Shown: positions 45,829-55,156, counted from the stretch's first letter. The stretch is DNA of 64,000 nucleotides from Falsirhodobacter sp051195255 (GCF_051195255.1 NZ_JBNJLK010000003.1:275733-339732); one strand, 5' to 3'. The notes: a model not told the origin generated them from the letters alone. Made by a program: numbers and translations.

Positions 45829-46925
45829 CCCCGCGCTTCGGCCAGGGCTTCGGGCAAGGCGGCGGCGAACAGGCTCTGGTCCTGTTCGGAGCCTGCGCTG
45901 ACACGGATGCAGCGGTCGTGCGGGGCCACGAAGGGCATCCGCACGAACACGTCGCGCGCCACCAGCCCTTGAAGCACCTTCTTGGCGAACGCGCCGTCCG
46001 CGCCGCAATCCATGGTCACGAAGTTCGTGGCCGAGGGGAGGGGCGAAAGGCCGTGGGCGCGCGCTATGGCGGACAACTCCTCCCGCCCCGCATGGACCTG
46101 CTGGCGGACATGGGCCAGCCAGCCCGTGTCGCCCAGCGCGGCCAGGGCCCCGGCCTGCGCGATGCGGCTGACGCCGAAATGGTTGCGCACCTTGTCAAAC
46201 GCCGCGATCAGGTCCGCCGCACCCATGGCGTATCCTATCCGCGCCCCCGCCATCCCGTAGGCCTTGGAGAAGGTGCACATGCGGATCACCCGCGGATCGT
46301 CGATGGCGATGCGTGGGATGGCCGTGTCCGGCGCCAGCTCCACATACGCCTCGTCCAGGATCAGCAGGGCGCCGTCGGGCACCGCGTCCACCATCCGCTC
46401 CAGCACCTCGGCCGGATGATGGCTGCCCATGGGGTTGTCGGGGTTGGCGATGTAGATCAGCTTGGCGCCCACCTCCCGCGCGCGGGCGATCAGGGCGTCG
46501 GGGTCTTCGTGGTTGCCGGCATAGGGCACCTTGTGCAGCACGCCGCCAAAGCCCGCGACGTGGAAGTTGAACGTCGGATACGCCCCGTCCGAGGTGACGA
46601 CCGCGTCGCCCTTGTCGATCAGCAGGCGGACCAGCAGGCCCAGCAGCCCGTCGATCCCTTCGCCCACCACGATGTTCGCGGGGTTTATACCGTGATGCGC
46701 GGCCAGCGCCTGCCGCAGGTCGTGGTTTTCGGGATCGCCATACATCCACGCCTCGCCCGCCGCGCGCTGCATCGCGTGAATCGCGGCGGGCGAGGGGCCG
46801 AAGACGCTTTCATTCGCGCCCAGCCGCGCCGCGAAGGGCCGCCCGCGCATCCGCTCCTGCGTTTCCGGGCCCACGAAGGGCACGGTGGAGGGCAGGGAGC
46901 GGATCAGGGGCGTATAGCGGGGCAT
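45825..46925 (-). CDS. HisC-like PLP-dependent aminotransferase
   Basis: 366-aa fold-type I aminotransferase of the histidinol-phosphate aminotransferase group. Seen: RLGANESVFGPSP, YGDPENHDLRQALA, IANPDNPMG, ILDEAYVEL and the PLP lysine in TFSKAYGMAGARIGY. Start at ATG 46925. It follows valS by 19 bp. Whether it serves histidine synthesis or a related amino acid, such as phenylalanine or tyrosine transamination, cannot be decided; no other his genes are nearby. Confidence 0.85.
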   Translation of the reverse strand: MPRYTPLIRSLPSTVPFVGPETQERMRGRPFAARLGANESVFGPSPAAIHAMQRAAGEAWMYGDPENHDLRQALAAHHGINPANIVVGEGIDGLLGLLVRLLIDKGDAVVTSDGAYPTFNFHVAGFGGVLHKVPYAGNHEDPDALIARAREVGAKLIYIANPDNPMGSHHPAEVLERMVDAVPDGALLILDEAYVELAPDTAIPRIAIDDPRVIRMCTFSKAYGMAGARIGYAMGAADLIAAFDKVRNHFGVSRIAQAGALAALGDTGWLAHVRQQVHAGREELSAIARAHGLSPLPSATNFVTMDCGADGAFAKKVLQGLVARDVFVRMPFVAPHDRCIRVSAGSEQDQSLFAAALPEALAEARG

Positions 46926-46944
46926 CGACAAGCCTTTCGTCGGG

Positions 46945-49890
46945 TTACAGCTGGGCGAGGGCGGCGGCGAGCTTGCGCGCCTCGTCCTCCTGCTGGGCAA
47001 GGTTCTCACGTGCCTCGTCCACCACCTCCTCGGGGGCGGAGGCGATGAACTTCGGGTTGTTCAGGCGTCCGCGCAGGCCGCCCATGTCCTTTTCCAGCTT
47101 TTGCAGCGTCTTTTCCAGCCGCGCCTTTTCGGCCGCGATGTCGATGATGCCTTCCAGCGGGATGGCGAAGGTCGCCCCTTCGACGGCCACCGTCACCGCG
47201 CCCTGCGGAATGGCCGAGGCCTCCGTCAGGCTTTCAATGCGGGCCAGACGCTGGATCAGGGCCGCGTTGCGGTCCCAGGCCGCGCGGGCGGTGGCGTCCA
47301 TGCCGACGGCCTGCGCCGCGAGCTTCAGGCCCACCGGCACCCGCACCTGCGCGCGGGCCGACCGGATGCCGTCGATGACAGAAATGACCCAAGTCATCTC
47401 GGCCGTCGCTTCGGCGTCCGACACCGCGAACTCGGGCCAGTCGGTGTGGACGAGGGGTTTGGCGCGGGTGCCGGTGGTGCCCCACAGCTCCTCGGTCACG
47501 AAGGGCATGATCGGGTGCAGCAGGATCATGCACTGGTCCAGAACCCAGGCCATGGTGCGGCGCGTCTCATCCGCCTGTTCGCCGTCGAATAGGGGCTTGG
47601 CGAATTCCACGTACCAGTCGCAGACCTTGCCCCAGACGAAGGCGTACAGCGCATTGGCCGCCACGTCGAAGCGGTAGCCTTCCAGCGCGGCATTCACCTC
47701 GGCCAGCACGGCGGAGGTTTCCGAAATGATCCAGCGGTTCACCGTGGCCGTCGCCTGCGGGGGCTGAGCCTGCGTCGCATGCCCCTCCCACACGCCGTTC
47801 ATCTCGGCAAAGCGGCAAGCGTTCCACAGCTTCGTGCCGAAGTTGCGATAGCCGGCGATGCGCGCGGTGGACAGCTTCAGATCGCGCCCCATCGCGGCCA
47901 TGGCCGTCACGGTGAAGCGCACGGCGTCGGCGCCGTATTCGTCGATCAGCTCCAGCGGGTCCAGAACGTTGCCCAGCGACTTGGACATCTTCTTGCCCTT
48001 TTCATCGCGGACAAGCGCGTGGACGTAGACGGTCTTGAACGGGACCTGCTCCACCACGGCCAACTGCATCATCATCATCCGGGCAACCCAGAAGAAGATG
48101 ATGTCGAAGCCGGTGACGAGCACGTTGGTCGGGAAGTACTTCTGCAGTTCCGGCGTCTGTTCGGGCCAGCCCAGCGTCCCGATCGGCCAGAGGCCGGAGG
48201 AGAACCACGTGTCCAGCACGTCCGGGTCGCGCCAGTAGCAGACGGAGTCCGGCGTCTGGACATGGGCCAGCGCCGTGTCGCGGTCGGCCACGGGCACCAG
48301 CGCGAAGTCACCGTAATAGTCCAGCATCTGCTGGCGCGCGTCCTCTTCGGTCGCGGCGCAGAAGGACACGGTTTCGGACCAGTCGAAGGGGGCGACGCCC
48401 TCTTCCTCTCCGATGCGGCGGGGGCCGTACCAGACCGGGATCTGGTGACCCCACCACAGCTGGCGGCTGATGCACCACGGCTCGATGTTTTCCAGCCAGT
48501 GGAAGTAGGTCTTGGCGTCACGCTCGGGCAGGATCTGCGTGTCGCCGTTGCGCACGGCGTCCAGTGCAGGGCCGACGATCTTGTCGGTGTCTACGAACCA
48601 CTGGTCGGTCAGCATCGGCTCGATCACCACCTTCGACCGGTCGCCGAAGGGCTGCATGATGGATTTCGATTCCACGACCGGGTGGCGTTCCAGATGCTCG
48701 GACCCCGTCTCCTCGTCGAGGGAGGTGACAAGTTCCGTCACCGCCAGACCGGCGGCGTTGATGTCGGCGATCACGGCCTTGCGTGCCTCGAATCGGTCCA
48801 TCCCGCGATACTTCATCGGCACGAGGTTGAGGCTGTCGACCTCCGTCTCATTCGTGGGGGATCCGGCGGCGATCTCGCGGGCGCGCTGGACGGATGCCTC
48901 GTAGGGGGCGCCGTCGTCGCGCATGGCGCCCTTGGTGTCCATCAGGCGGTACATCGGCAGGTTCGCGCGCTTGGCGACCTGATAGTCGTTGAAGTCATGC
49001 GCGCCCGTGATCTTCACCGCGCCGGAGCCGAAGGTCTTGTCCGGGTATTCGTCGGTGATGATTGGGATCAGGCGGTCGCACAGCGGCAGGTGCACCATCT
49101 TGCCCACGATGGGGGCGTAGCGTTCATCGCTCGGATGCACCGCCACCGCGCCGTCGCCCAGCATGGTTTCCGGCCGCGTCGTCGCGATGGAGATGTAGTC
49201 GCGGGTTTCGCGCAGGACGACGTTCCCGTCCTCGTCCTTTTCCACGTATTCATAGGTCGCGCCGTCGGCGAGGCGGTACTTGAAGTGCCACATGTGACCG
49301 GGGGTCTCGATGTTCTCGACCTCCAGGTCGGAAATTGCCGTCTCGAAATGCGGGTCCCAGTTCACGAGGCGTTTGCCCCGATAGATCAGGCCCTTGCGGT
49401 ACATTTCCACGAAGACCTTGGTCACCGCTTCGGGGAAGTTGCCGGACATGGTGAAGGCTTCACGATCCCAGTCGCAGGACGCGCCAAGCCGCTTCAGCTG
49501 GCCCACGATGGTACCGCCGGACTTGTCCTTCCATTCCCACACCTTTTCCAGAAAGGCGTCGCGGCCCAGTTCCCGGCGCGAGGGTTGCTGGGTGCGGGCC
49601 AGCTCACGCTCCACCACCATCTGGGTGGCGATGCCGGCGTGGTCGGTGCCGGGCTGCCAAAGGGTGTCGAAGCCCCGCATCCGGTGCCAGCGCACCAGGA
49701 TGTCCTGCAGCGTGTTGTTGAAGGCGTGGCCCATGTGCAGCGAACCCGTCACGTTCGGCGGCGGGATCATGATGCAGAAGGTTTCGGGGCGGGAGGCGTT
49801 GGCACCGGCACGGAAGGCGCCCATCCGTTCCCACATGGCCGACAGGCGGGCTTCCGCCTCTGCCGCATTGAACGTCTTTTCCATCGCCAT
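46945..49890 (-). CDS. valS: Valyl-tRNA synthetase
   Basis: 981-aa class I synthetase. The HIGH-type motif is PPPNVTGSLHMGHA (about residue 47) and the KMSKS motif is GKKMSKSLGNVLDP. Between them is the editing domain (ATTRPETMLGDGAVAVHP). An anticodon-binding region and a C-terminal coiled coil (AEKARLEKTLQKLEKDMGGL) complete the protein. Start at ATG 49890. Its upstream region is shared with the divergent ornithine decarboxylase leader. Confidence 0.97.
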   Translation of the reverse strand: MAMEKTFNAAEAEARLSAMWERMGAFRAGANASRPETFCIMIPPPNVTGSLHMGHAFNNTLQDILVRWHRMRGFDTLWQPGTDHAGIATQMVVERELARTQQPSRRELGRDAFLEKVWEWKDKSGGTIVGQLKRLGASCDWDREAFTMSGNFPEAVTKVFVEMYRKGLIYRGKRLVNWDPHFETAISDLEVENIETPGHMWHFKYRLADGATYEYVEKDEDGNVVLRETRDYISIATTRPETMLGDGAVAVHPSDERYAPIVGKMVHLPLCDRLIPIITDEYPDKTFGSGAVKITGAHDFNDYQVAKRANLPMYRLMDTKGAMRDDGAPYEASVQRAREIAAGSPTNETEVDSLNLVPMKYRGMDRFEARKAVIADINAAGLAVTELVTSLDEETGSEHLERHPVVESKSIMQPFGDRSKVVIEPMLTDQWFVDTDKIVGPALDAVRNGDTQILPERDAKTYFHWLENIEPWCISRQLWWGHQIPVWYGPRRIGEEEGVAPFDWSETVSFCAATEEDARQQMLDYYGDFALVPVADRDTALAHVQTPDSVCYWRDPDVLDTWFSSGLWPIGTLGWPEQTPELQKYFPTNVLVTGFDIIFFWVARMMMMQLAVVEQVPFKTVYVHALVRDEKGKKMSKSLGNVLDPLELIDEYGADAVRFTVTAMAAMGRDLKLSTARIAGYRNFGTKLWNACRFAEMNGVWEGHATQAQPPQATATVNRWIISETSAVLAEVNAALEGYRFDVAANALYAFVWGKVCDWYVEFAKPLFDGEQADETRRTMAWVLDQCMILLHPIMPFVTEELWGTTGTRAKPLVHTDWPEFAVSDAEATAEMTWVISVIDGIRSARAQVRVPVGLKLAAQAVGMDATARAAWDRNAALIQRLARIESLTEASAIPQGAVTVAVEGATFAIPLEGIIDIAAEKARLEKTLQKLEKDMGGLRGRLNNPKFIASAPEEVVDEARENLAQQEDEARKLAAALAQL

Positions 49891-50181
49891 GTCCGGGCCC
49901 CTTCATGCACTGTCGGGGGCAGGGATACAGGCGATTGCCCCCAAGGAAAAGCCCGTCGTGAAAACGTCGCTTTTGCCTGTCAGGCTTGGCAAAAGCGGCT
50001 TTTTGCGACGGGGGTAAAAAAACGCTTTGCAAACGCTTCGATGTGCTGCATAGGGGCGTCCTTGTTTTCAGGAAAAGGGCGGCTCATACGCACCTGGCCT
50101 GGTTTTTTGAAACCGCGCAGGTGCCGCTTCCCGGGAACATACGGGCGGGTGCTGCGTCTTGTTGGCTGAAAGGAAACGCCG
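49891..50181 (+). promoter_or_regulatory. Structured leader of the ornithine decarboxylase gene (speF-motif candidate)
   Basis: The longest non-coding gap in the window. A two-tier hairpin is clear: outer stem GCACCTG (50090-50096) with CAGGTGC (50118-50124), and inner stem GGTTT (50101-50105) with AAACC (50110-50114). A second short dyad, CCCG/CGGG, follows at 50130-50145. Alphaproteobacterial ornithine decarboxylase genes often carry the conserved speF RNA leader, so this is a good candidate, but I cannot verify the consensus by eye. AAAGGAAA at 50169-50176 is the likely ribosome binding site. Confidence 0.5.
50041..50169 (+). CDS. Possible 42-codon upstream leader ORF
   Basis: ATG at 50041 opens a 42-codon frame ending at TGA 50167-50169, 13 nt before the ornithine decarboxylase start. 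It spans the whole hairpin. The predicted peptide is rich in arginine (9 Arg), starts MCCIGASLFSGKGR and ends YGRVLRLVG. In enterobacteria, speF is controlled by an arginine-containing leader peptide (SpeFL), so the layout is suggestive. There is no clear ribosome binding site and the frame could be chance in GC-rich DNA. Confidence 0.25.
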   Translation: MCCIGASLFSGKGRLIRTWPGFLKPRRCRFPGTYGRVLRLVG

Positions 50182-51327
50182 ATGGGACTCTCGAAAACAA
50201 TCTGGACATCGCCGGCCGAATATATTCGGACGCTGACGCCCGATACGCCGATCCTGTTCTTCTCCCCCTCTGTCCTTCAGGGCATGGCGCGGAAGTTCAT
50301 CGACGGCTTCCCGGGCATGGTGACCTATGCCGTGAAGTCGAACCCCGAGGAGGTGGTGATCGAAAACCTCGCCGCCGCGGGCGTGCGCGGCTTCGACGTC
50401 GCTTCCCCGGCCGAGATGCGGCTGATCCGGCGCCTCGTGCCGGACGCAGCACTGCACTACAACAACCCGGTGCGCGCGCGGCATGAAATCCGCACGGCGG
50501 TCGAACTGGGAGTCAAAAGCTACAGCGTCGATTCCGCGTCGGAACTGGCCAAGCTGATCGAACTGGTTCCGGCCGAGGGGACGGAGATTTCCGTCCGCTT
50601 CAAGCTGCCGGTGGCGGGCGCGGCCTACAACTTCGGCGCCAAGTTCGGCGCCACGGTGGAACTCGCGACCGAACTGCTGGCGACGGCGGCGAAGGCGGGC
50701 TTCATCCCGTCGATCACCTTCCACCCCGGTACGCAGTGCACCGATCCGGCCGCCTGGGGCAGCTACATCAGTGCCGCGGCCGAGATCGCGCAGGGGGCAG
50801 GGGTGTCCATCGCCCGCCTGAACGTGGGCGGCGGCTTCCCGAACCACCGCCTGTCGGCCGTGACGCCGGATCTGGACGCGATCTTCGACCTGATCGACCG
50901 CACCGCGACCGAAGCCTTCGGCGACCACCGTCCGCAGCTGGTCTGCGAACCGGGCCGCGGCCTGTGCGGCGACGCGTTCACGCTGGCGGCCCGCGTGAAG
51001 GCCGTCCGCGACGGGCAGCACGTGTTCCTGAACGACGGCACCTATGGCTCGCTCACGGAACTGCCGATGATCGGCGTGATCGACCGGATCGAGGTGATGA
51101 CCCCGCAAGGCCAGCTGCGCGAGGGTGATCGTTCGGACCGCATCATCTTCGGGCCGACCTGCGATTCGGTGGACCGCCTTCCCGGAGAGCTGTCGCTGTC
51201 GGTGGACATCGAGGAAGGCGACTTCGTCATCTTCCAAGGCATGGGCGCCTATTCGGCGGCCACGAACACCCGCTTCAACGGCTTTGGAGAGCTGTCGATG
51301 GCGACGGTCCTGTCGCTGAAGCTCTAA
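50182..51327 (+). CDS. Ornithine/lysine decarboxylase, fold-type III
   Basis: 381-aa eukaryotic-like (alanine racemase-fold) decarboxylase making putrescine from ornithine, possibly also cadaverine from lysine. PLP lysine is Lys52 (TYAVKSNP). The phosphate-binding CEPGRGLCGDA motif and the catalytic Cys327 (FGPTCDSVDRLP), supplied across the dimer interface, are present. Start at ATG 50182. The structured leader upstream suggests polyamine or ornithine control. Followed by argS after 57 bp containing a strong hairpin. Confidence 0.93.
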   Translation: MGLSKTIWTSPAEYIRTLTPDTPILFFSPSVLQGMARKFIDGFPGMVTYAVKSNPEEVVIENLAAAGVRGFDVASPAEMRLIRRLVPDAALHYNNPVRARHEIRTAVELGVKSYSVDSASELAKLIELVPAEGTEISVRFKLPVAGAAYNFGAKFGATVELATELLATAAKAGFIPSITFHPGTQCTDPAAWGSYISAAAEIAQGAGVSIARLNVGGGFPNHRLSAVTPDLDAIFDLIDRTATEAFGDHRPQLVCEPGRGLCGDAFTLAARVKAVRDGQHVFLNDGTYGSLTELPMIGVIDRIEVMTPQGQLREGDRSDRIIFGPTCDSVDRLPGELSLSVDIEEGDFVIFQGMGAYSAATNTRFNGFGELSMATVLSLKL

Positions 51328-51340
51328 GCATTGACCCTGC

Positions 51341-51371
51341 CTGTCGCCTCTGGCAATCCCGGAGGCGACAG
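51341..51371 (+). other. Intercistronic hairpin between the decarboxylase gene and argS
   Basis: CTGTCGCCTC (51341-51350) pairs perfectly with GAGGCGACAG (51362-51371) around an 11-nt loop. The 10-bp stem is not followed by a U-run, so it is a poor intrinsic terminator. It ends 2 nt before the AGGA ribosome binding site of argS and may be a processing or attenuation element. Confidence 0.5.
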
Positions 51372-51384
51372 ACAGGACAATGAC

Positions 51385-53127
51385 ATGAACCTCTTTACCG
51401 AACTCCGCACCGTCGTGACCGAGGCGATCGCCGCGATGCAGGCGGCCGGGGAACTGCCCGAGGGGCTGGATCTGGCCAATGTCGCGGTCGAACCTCCGCG
51501 CGACGCGGCCCATGGCGACATGGCGACCAACGCCGCGATGGTTCTGGCCAAGCCCGCCGGCCTTCCCCCCCGCAAGATCGCCGACGCGCTGGCCCTGCGC
51601 CTGGCCGAAGATCCGCGGATCGAGGCGGCGGAGGTGGCCGGACCCGGCTTCCTGAACCTGCGCCTGAAGGTTGACCTGTGGCAGCGCCTTGTGGGCGCCG
51701 TGCTGTCGCAGCAGGCCGAGTTCGGCCGCAGTGCGCTGGGGCAGGGGTCGAGGGTCAACGTCGAATTCGTGTCGGCCAACCCCACGGGTCCGATGCATGT
51801 GGGGCACACGCGCGGTGCCGTGGTGGGCGACGCGCTGGCCAAGCTGCTGGCCTTTGCAGGCTTTGACGTCACGCGCGAATACTACATCAACGACGGCGGC
51901 GCGCAGGTGGACGTGCTGGCGCGTTCCGCGTTCGAGCGGTACCGCGAGGCGAACGGGCTGGAGCCGCAGATCGCCGAGGGTCTTTATCCCGGCGACTACC
52001 TGATCCCGGTGGGGCAGGCGCTGAAGGACAAGTATGGGGACCGCCTGCTGGACCAGCCCGAAAGCGTCTGGCTGGCCGACCTGCGCGAATTCGCGACCGC
52101 GAAGATGATGGAGATGATCCGCGAGGATCTGGCCGCCCTGAACGTGGAGATGGACGTCTATTCCTCGGAGAAGGCGCTCTATGGCACCGGCAAGATCGAG
52201 GCGGCGCTGCAACGGCTGCGCGACATGGACCTGATCTATGAAGGTGTGCTGGAACCCCCGAAGGGCAAGACCCCCGAGGATTGGGAGCCGCGCGAGCAGA
52301 CGCTGTTCCGCTCCACCCTGCATGGCGACGATGTGGACCGTCCGGTGATGAAGTCGGACGGCACATGGACCTATTTCGCGCCCGACATCGCCTATCACTT
52401 CGACAAGGTGGAACGCGGCTTCGACCAGTTGATCGACATCTTCGGCGCGGATCACGGTGGTTACGTCAAGCGGATGAAGGCGGCCGTGGCGGCGCTGTCC
52501 AACGGCCGCGTGCCGCTGGACGTGAAGCTCGTGAACCTCGTGAAGCTGTTCAAGAACGGCGAGCCGTTCAAGATGTCGAAGCGCGCAGGCACTTTCGTGA
52601 CCCTGCGCGACGTGGTCGATCAGGTGGGCGCGGACGTGACGCGCTTCGTGATGCTGACGCGCAAGAACGACGCGCCGCTGGACTTCGACTTCGACAAGGT
52701 GCTGGAACAGTCGAAGGACAACCCGGTCTTCTATGTCCAGTACGCCAACGCGCGCATCAACTCCGTCCTGCGCAAGGCGCGCGAGGCGGGGGTGGAGGTC
52801 GACGACCTGACGCTGGCCGCGGCCGACTTCGCCAGCCTGACCCATGAAGCGGAACTGGCGCTGATCCGCAAGCTGGCCGAATGGCCCCGCCTGGTGGAGA
52901 TCGCGGCCCGCAACAACGAACCGCACCGCGTGGCGTTCTACCTGTACGAGCTCGCCTCGGACTTCCACGGGCTGTGGAATCGCGGCAATGACGAGGTGTC
53001 GCTGCGCTTCCTTCAGGACGATACCGCCACGTCGCAGGCGAAAATCGGTCTGGCCCGGGCCACGGGCGTTGTGATTTCCAACGGATTGGGTATCCTTGGT
53101 GTCACCCCGGTCGAAGAAATGCGCTGA
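51385..53127 (+). CDS. argS: Arginyl-tRNA synthetase
   Basis: 580-aa class I synthetase. The N-terminal Add-1 domain recognises the tRNA D-loop. The HIGH motif variant reads ANPTGPMHVGHTRG, and the KMSK region is FKMSKRAGTFVTL. The C-terminal anticodon-binding domain ends with the typical LGVTPVEEM. Start at ATG 51385. First gene of the conserved argS-SPOR-nagZ-scpA-scpB cluster. Confidence 0.96.
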   Translation: MNLFTELRTVVTEAIAAMQAAGELPEGLDLANVAVEPPRDAAHGDMATNAAMVLAKPAGLPPRKIADALALRLAEDPRIEAAEVAGPGFLNLRLKVDLWQRLVGAVLSQQAEFGRSALGQGSRVNVEFVSANPTGPMHVGHTRGAVVGDALAKLLAFAGFDVTREYYINDGGAQVDVLARSAFERYREANGLEPQIAEGLYPGDYLIPVGQALKDKYGDRLLDQPESVWLADLREFATAKMMEMIREDLAALNVEMDVYSSEKALYGTGKIEAALQRLRDMDLIYEGVLEPPKGKTPEDWEPREQTLFRSTLHGDDVDRPVMKSDGTWTYFAPDIAYHFDKVERGFDQLIDIFGADHGGYVKRMKAAVAALSNGRVPLDVKLVNLVKLFKNGEPFKMSKRAGTFVTLRDVVDQVGADVTRFVMLTRKNDAPLDFDFDKVLEQSKDNPVFYVQYANARINSVLRKAREAGVEVDDLTLAAADFASLTHEAELALIRKLAEWPRLVEIAARNNEPHRVAFYLYELASDFHGLWNRGNDEVSLRFLQDDTATSQAKIGLARATGVVISNGLGILGVTPVEEMR

Positions 53128-53195
53128 AAAGGCGAAAACCGGGCGTGGAAAACGGGCAAGATCGTGGCGCGCAGACGCCGCACTGGGGCAGTGAC

Positions 53196-54167
53196 ATGGC
53201 TGAGGTGGACTTCGACGAATTCGGAGCCGTGGACTATGCGCCACGGCGACCCTACCGCGTTCAGCGCGCAATCAACATCGCCGGAGCTGTCAGTTCGGTG
53301 GCGCTGGTCATGGCGCTGGGATGGTGGGGCTATCACACCGCCGTTCGCGACGTTCAGGGCGTGCCCGTGGTGCGGGCGCTGGAAGGGCCGATGCGTGTCA
53401 CGCCCGAAAACCCCGGCGGTCAGATCACCGATGGCGAAGGTCTGGCGGTCAACGCCATCGCGGCCACGGGCGCATCCGGCGTGATGCCGGACGAACTGCT
53501 GCTGGCGCCGAAGCCCGCCGAACTGGACCTTGCCGACGGCCCCGGTCTGGAAGGGTCGGAGCCTTCGAAGGAGATCATGGACGCCGTGGCCGAGGCGACG
53601 GGCGCCACCGGCACCGTGCTGATCCCCGCGGCCCAGCAGGCCGCCCCCGCCACCATGGTTCCCGACCCCGAGGAGGGCCTGTCGAGCACCGTGGAAGGCG
53701 ACCCGATCCAAGAGATCGCCGTGGCGCCCCCCGCCATCGATCCCACCCTCATCCCGCCGGAACTGAAGGAAGAGCCGGAGGTCGCGCCCGCGCCGCCGGG
53801 TGCCGTGATCCGCTCGCTTCGTCCCCCGATGCGGCCCGTGATGGTGGCGGCGACGACCGCGCCCGCGGCCCCCGTGGCCGCACCGGCCAAGGAGATGCCG
53901 GTGACCGCCCTGAAATCCGGGGAACACCTGGTCCAGCTGGGCGCCTTCGACAACGAGGAGCAGGTCCGTACCGAATGGGCGCGTCTGACCGGCAAGTTCG
54001 GCAACCTGATCGGCGCGAAGAACCTGATCGTGCAGAAGGCCGTCAGCAACGGCCGCACCTTCTATCGCCTGCGCGCCGCCGGGTTCGAGGATGCGGCCGA
54101 CGCGCGGCGCTTCTGTTCGGCGCTGCTGGCCGAAAACGCCGCCTGCATCGCGATCGTGAACCGATGA
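53196..54167 (+). CDS. SPOR-domain membrane protein
   Basis: 323-aa single-pass protein. A short cytoplasmic N-terminus, one membrane helix (about residues 25-46) and a long Pro/Ala-rich periplasmic linker precede a C-terminal SPOR domain (about 245-323; GEHLVQLGAFDNEEQVRTEW, GRTFYRLRAAGFEDAADARR). SPOR domains bind denuded septal peptidoglycan, implying a division-site role. Start at ATG 53196; GTG 53145 is also in frame. The stop overlaps nagZ by 4 bp, and NagZ also acts in the murein cycle. Confidence 0.88.
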   Translation: MAEVDFDEFGAVDYAPRRPYRVQRAINIAGAVSSVALVMALGWWGYHTAVRDVQGVPVVRALEGPMRVTPENPGGQITDGEGLAVNAIAATGASGVMPDELLLAPKPAELDLADGPGLEGSEPSKEIMDAVAEATGATGTVLIPAAQQAAPATMVPDPEEGLSSTVEGDPIQEIAVAPPAIDPTLIPPELKEEPEVAPAPPGAVIRSLRPPMRPVMVAATTAPAAPVAAPAKEMPVTALKSGEHLVQLGAFDNEEQVRTEWARLTGKFGNLIGAKNLIVQKAVSNGRTFYRLRAAGFEDAADARRFCSALLAENAACIAIVNR

Positions 54168-55153
54168 TCGGACGCGGCGCGGCGATCTTCGGCTGCGACG
54201 GGCTGACGCTGGGGACCGAGGAGCGGGCCTTCTTTCGCGACGCGGACCCCTTCGGCTTCATCCTGTTCGCGCGCAACGTGGACGCGCCGGAGCAGCTGCG
54301 CCGCCTGACGGCCGAGCTGCGCGAGGCCGTTGGCCGCGACGCGCCGATCCTAGTCGATCAGGAAGGCGGGCGGGTTCAACGCCTGCGCGCGCCGCACTGG
54401 GCGGAACATCTTCCTGCGCTGGACATGATGACGCGCGCCCGCGATCCGCACCGCGCGATGAAGCTGCGCTTCGCCCTGATCGCGGCGGAACTGCGGGCGG
54501 TGGGGATCGACGCGAACTGCGCCCCCGTGGCCGATGTCGCGACCGACGCCACGCATCCCTTCTTGCGCAACCGCTGCTATGGCTTTGACCCCTCGACAGT
54601 GACGGAGCTTGCCCGCGTGGCCGCCGACGCGCATCTGGCGCAGGGCGTGTTGCCGGTCATCAAGCACATGCCGGGCCATGGACGGGCGACTGCCGACAGC
54701 CACCGCGACCTGCCGACCGTGACCGCCGACCGCGCCACGCTGGAAGGCGATTTCGCGCCGTTCCGTGCGCTGAACCACCTGCCGATGGCGATGACCGCGC
54801 ATATCGTCTTCTCGGCGCTGGACGACCGTCCTGCGACCTGTTCGCCGGTGATGATCGACCTGATCCGGCAGGACATCGGGTTCGACGGTCTGCTGATGAC
54901 CGACGACATCGAGATGGAGGCCTTGTCGGGCAGCGTCGCCGAACGCACGCGCCTGTCCTTGGCCGCTGGCTGCGACGTGGTCCTGCATTGCAACGGCGCA
55001 ATGCCCGCCCGGCGCGCCGTGGCCGAGGCGGCGGGGGAAATGGGCCCCGACGCCCGCCGCCGCGCCGAAGCGGCGCTGGCCCTCCGTACACCGGCAAGGG
55101 CCATCGACGTGGCCGCCTTGTCTGCGGAACTGTCGGACCTTCTGGACGCCTGA
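54164..55153 (+). CDS. nagZ: Beta-N-acetylglucosaminidase
   Basis: 329-aa glycoside hydrolase family 3 enzyme that removes GlcNAc from recycled muropeptides in the cytoplasm. Motifs: GFILFARNVD, LVDQEGGRVQRLR, the His/Asp dyad loop KHMPGHGRATADSH, and the nucleophile region LLMTDDIEMEALSG. Coupled to the SPOR gene by a 4-bp overlap and 3 bp upstream of scpA. Confidence 0.94.
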   Translation: MIGRGAAIFGCDGLTLGTEERAFFRDADPFGFILFARNVDAPEQLRRLTAELREAVGRDAPILVDQEGGRVQRLRAPHWAEHLPALDMMTRARDPHRAMKLRFALIAAELRAVGIDANCAPVADVATDATHPFLRNRCYGFDPSTVTELARVAADAHLAQGVLPVIKHMPGHGRATADSHRDLPTVTADRATLEGDFAPFRALNHLPMAMTAHIVFSALDDRPATCSPVMIDLIRQDIGFDGLLMTDDIEMEALSGSVAERTRLSLAAGCDVVLHCNGAMPARRAVAEAAGEMGPDARRRAEAALALRTPARAIDVAALSAELSDLLDA

Positions 55154-55156
55154 CCC

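Noticed and set aside
53145..53195. Upstream GTG start for the SPOR-domain gene
   Set aside because: In frame, but the extra 17 residues have no conserved character, and GGGGCAGTGAC precedes ATG 53196; kept as an alternative only.
50068..53271. Very long minus-strand open frame (over 1000 codons) opposite the decarboxylase and argS genes
   Set aside because: It is an antisense shadow created by GC-rich third positions; its composition is His/Arg/Gln-rich without domains, while the plus-strand genes have full conserved motifs. The same applies to long frames opposite the MocR/permease and secDF genes.
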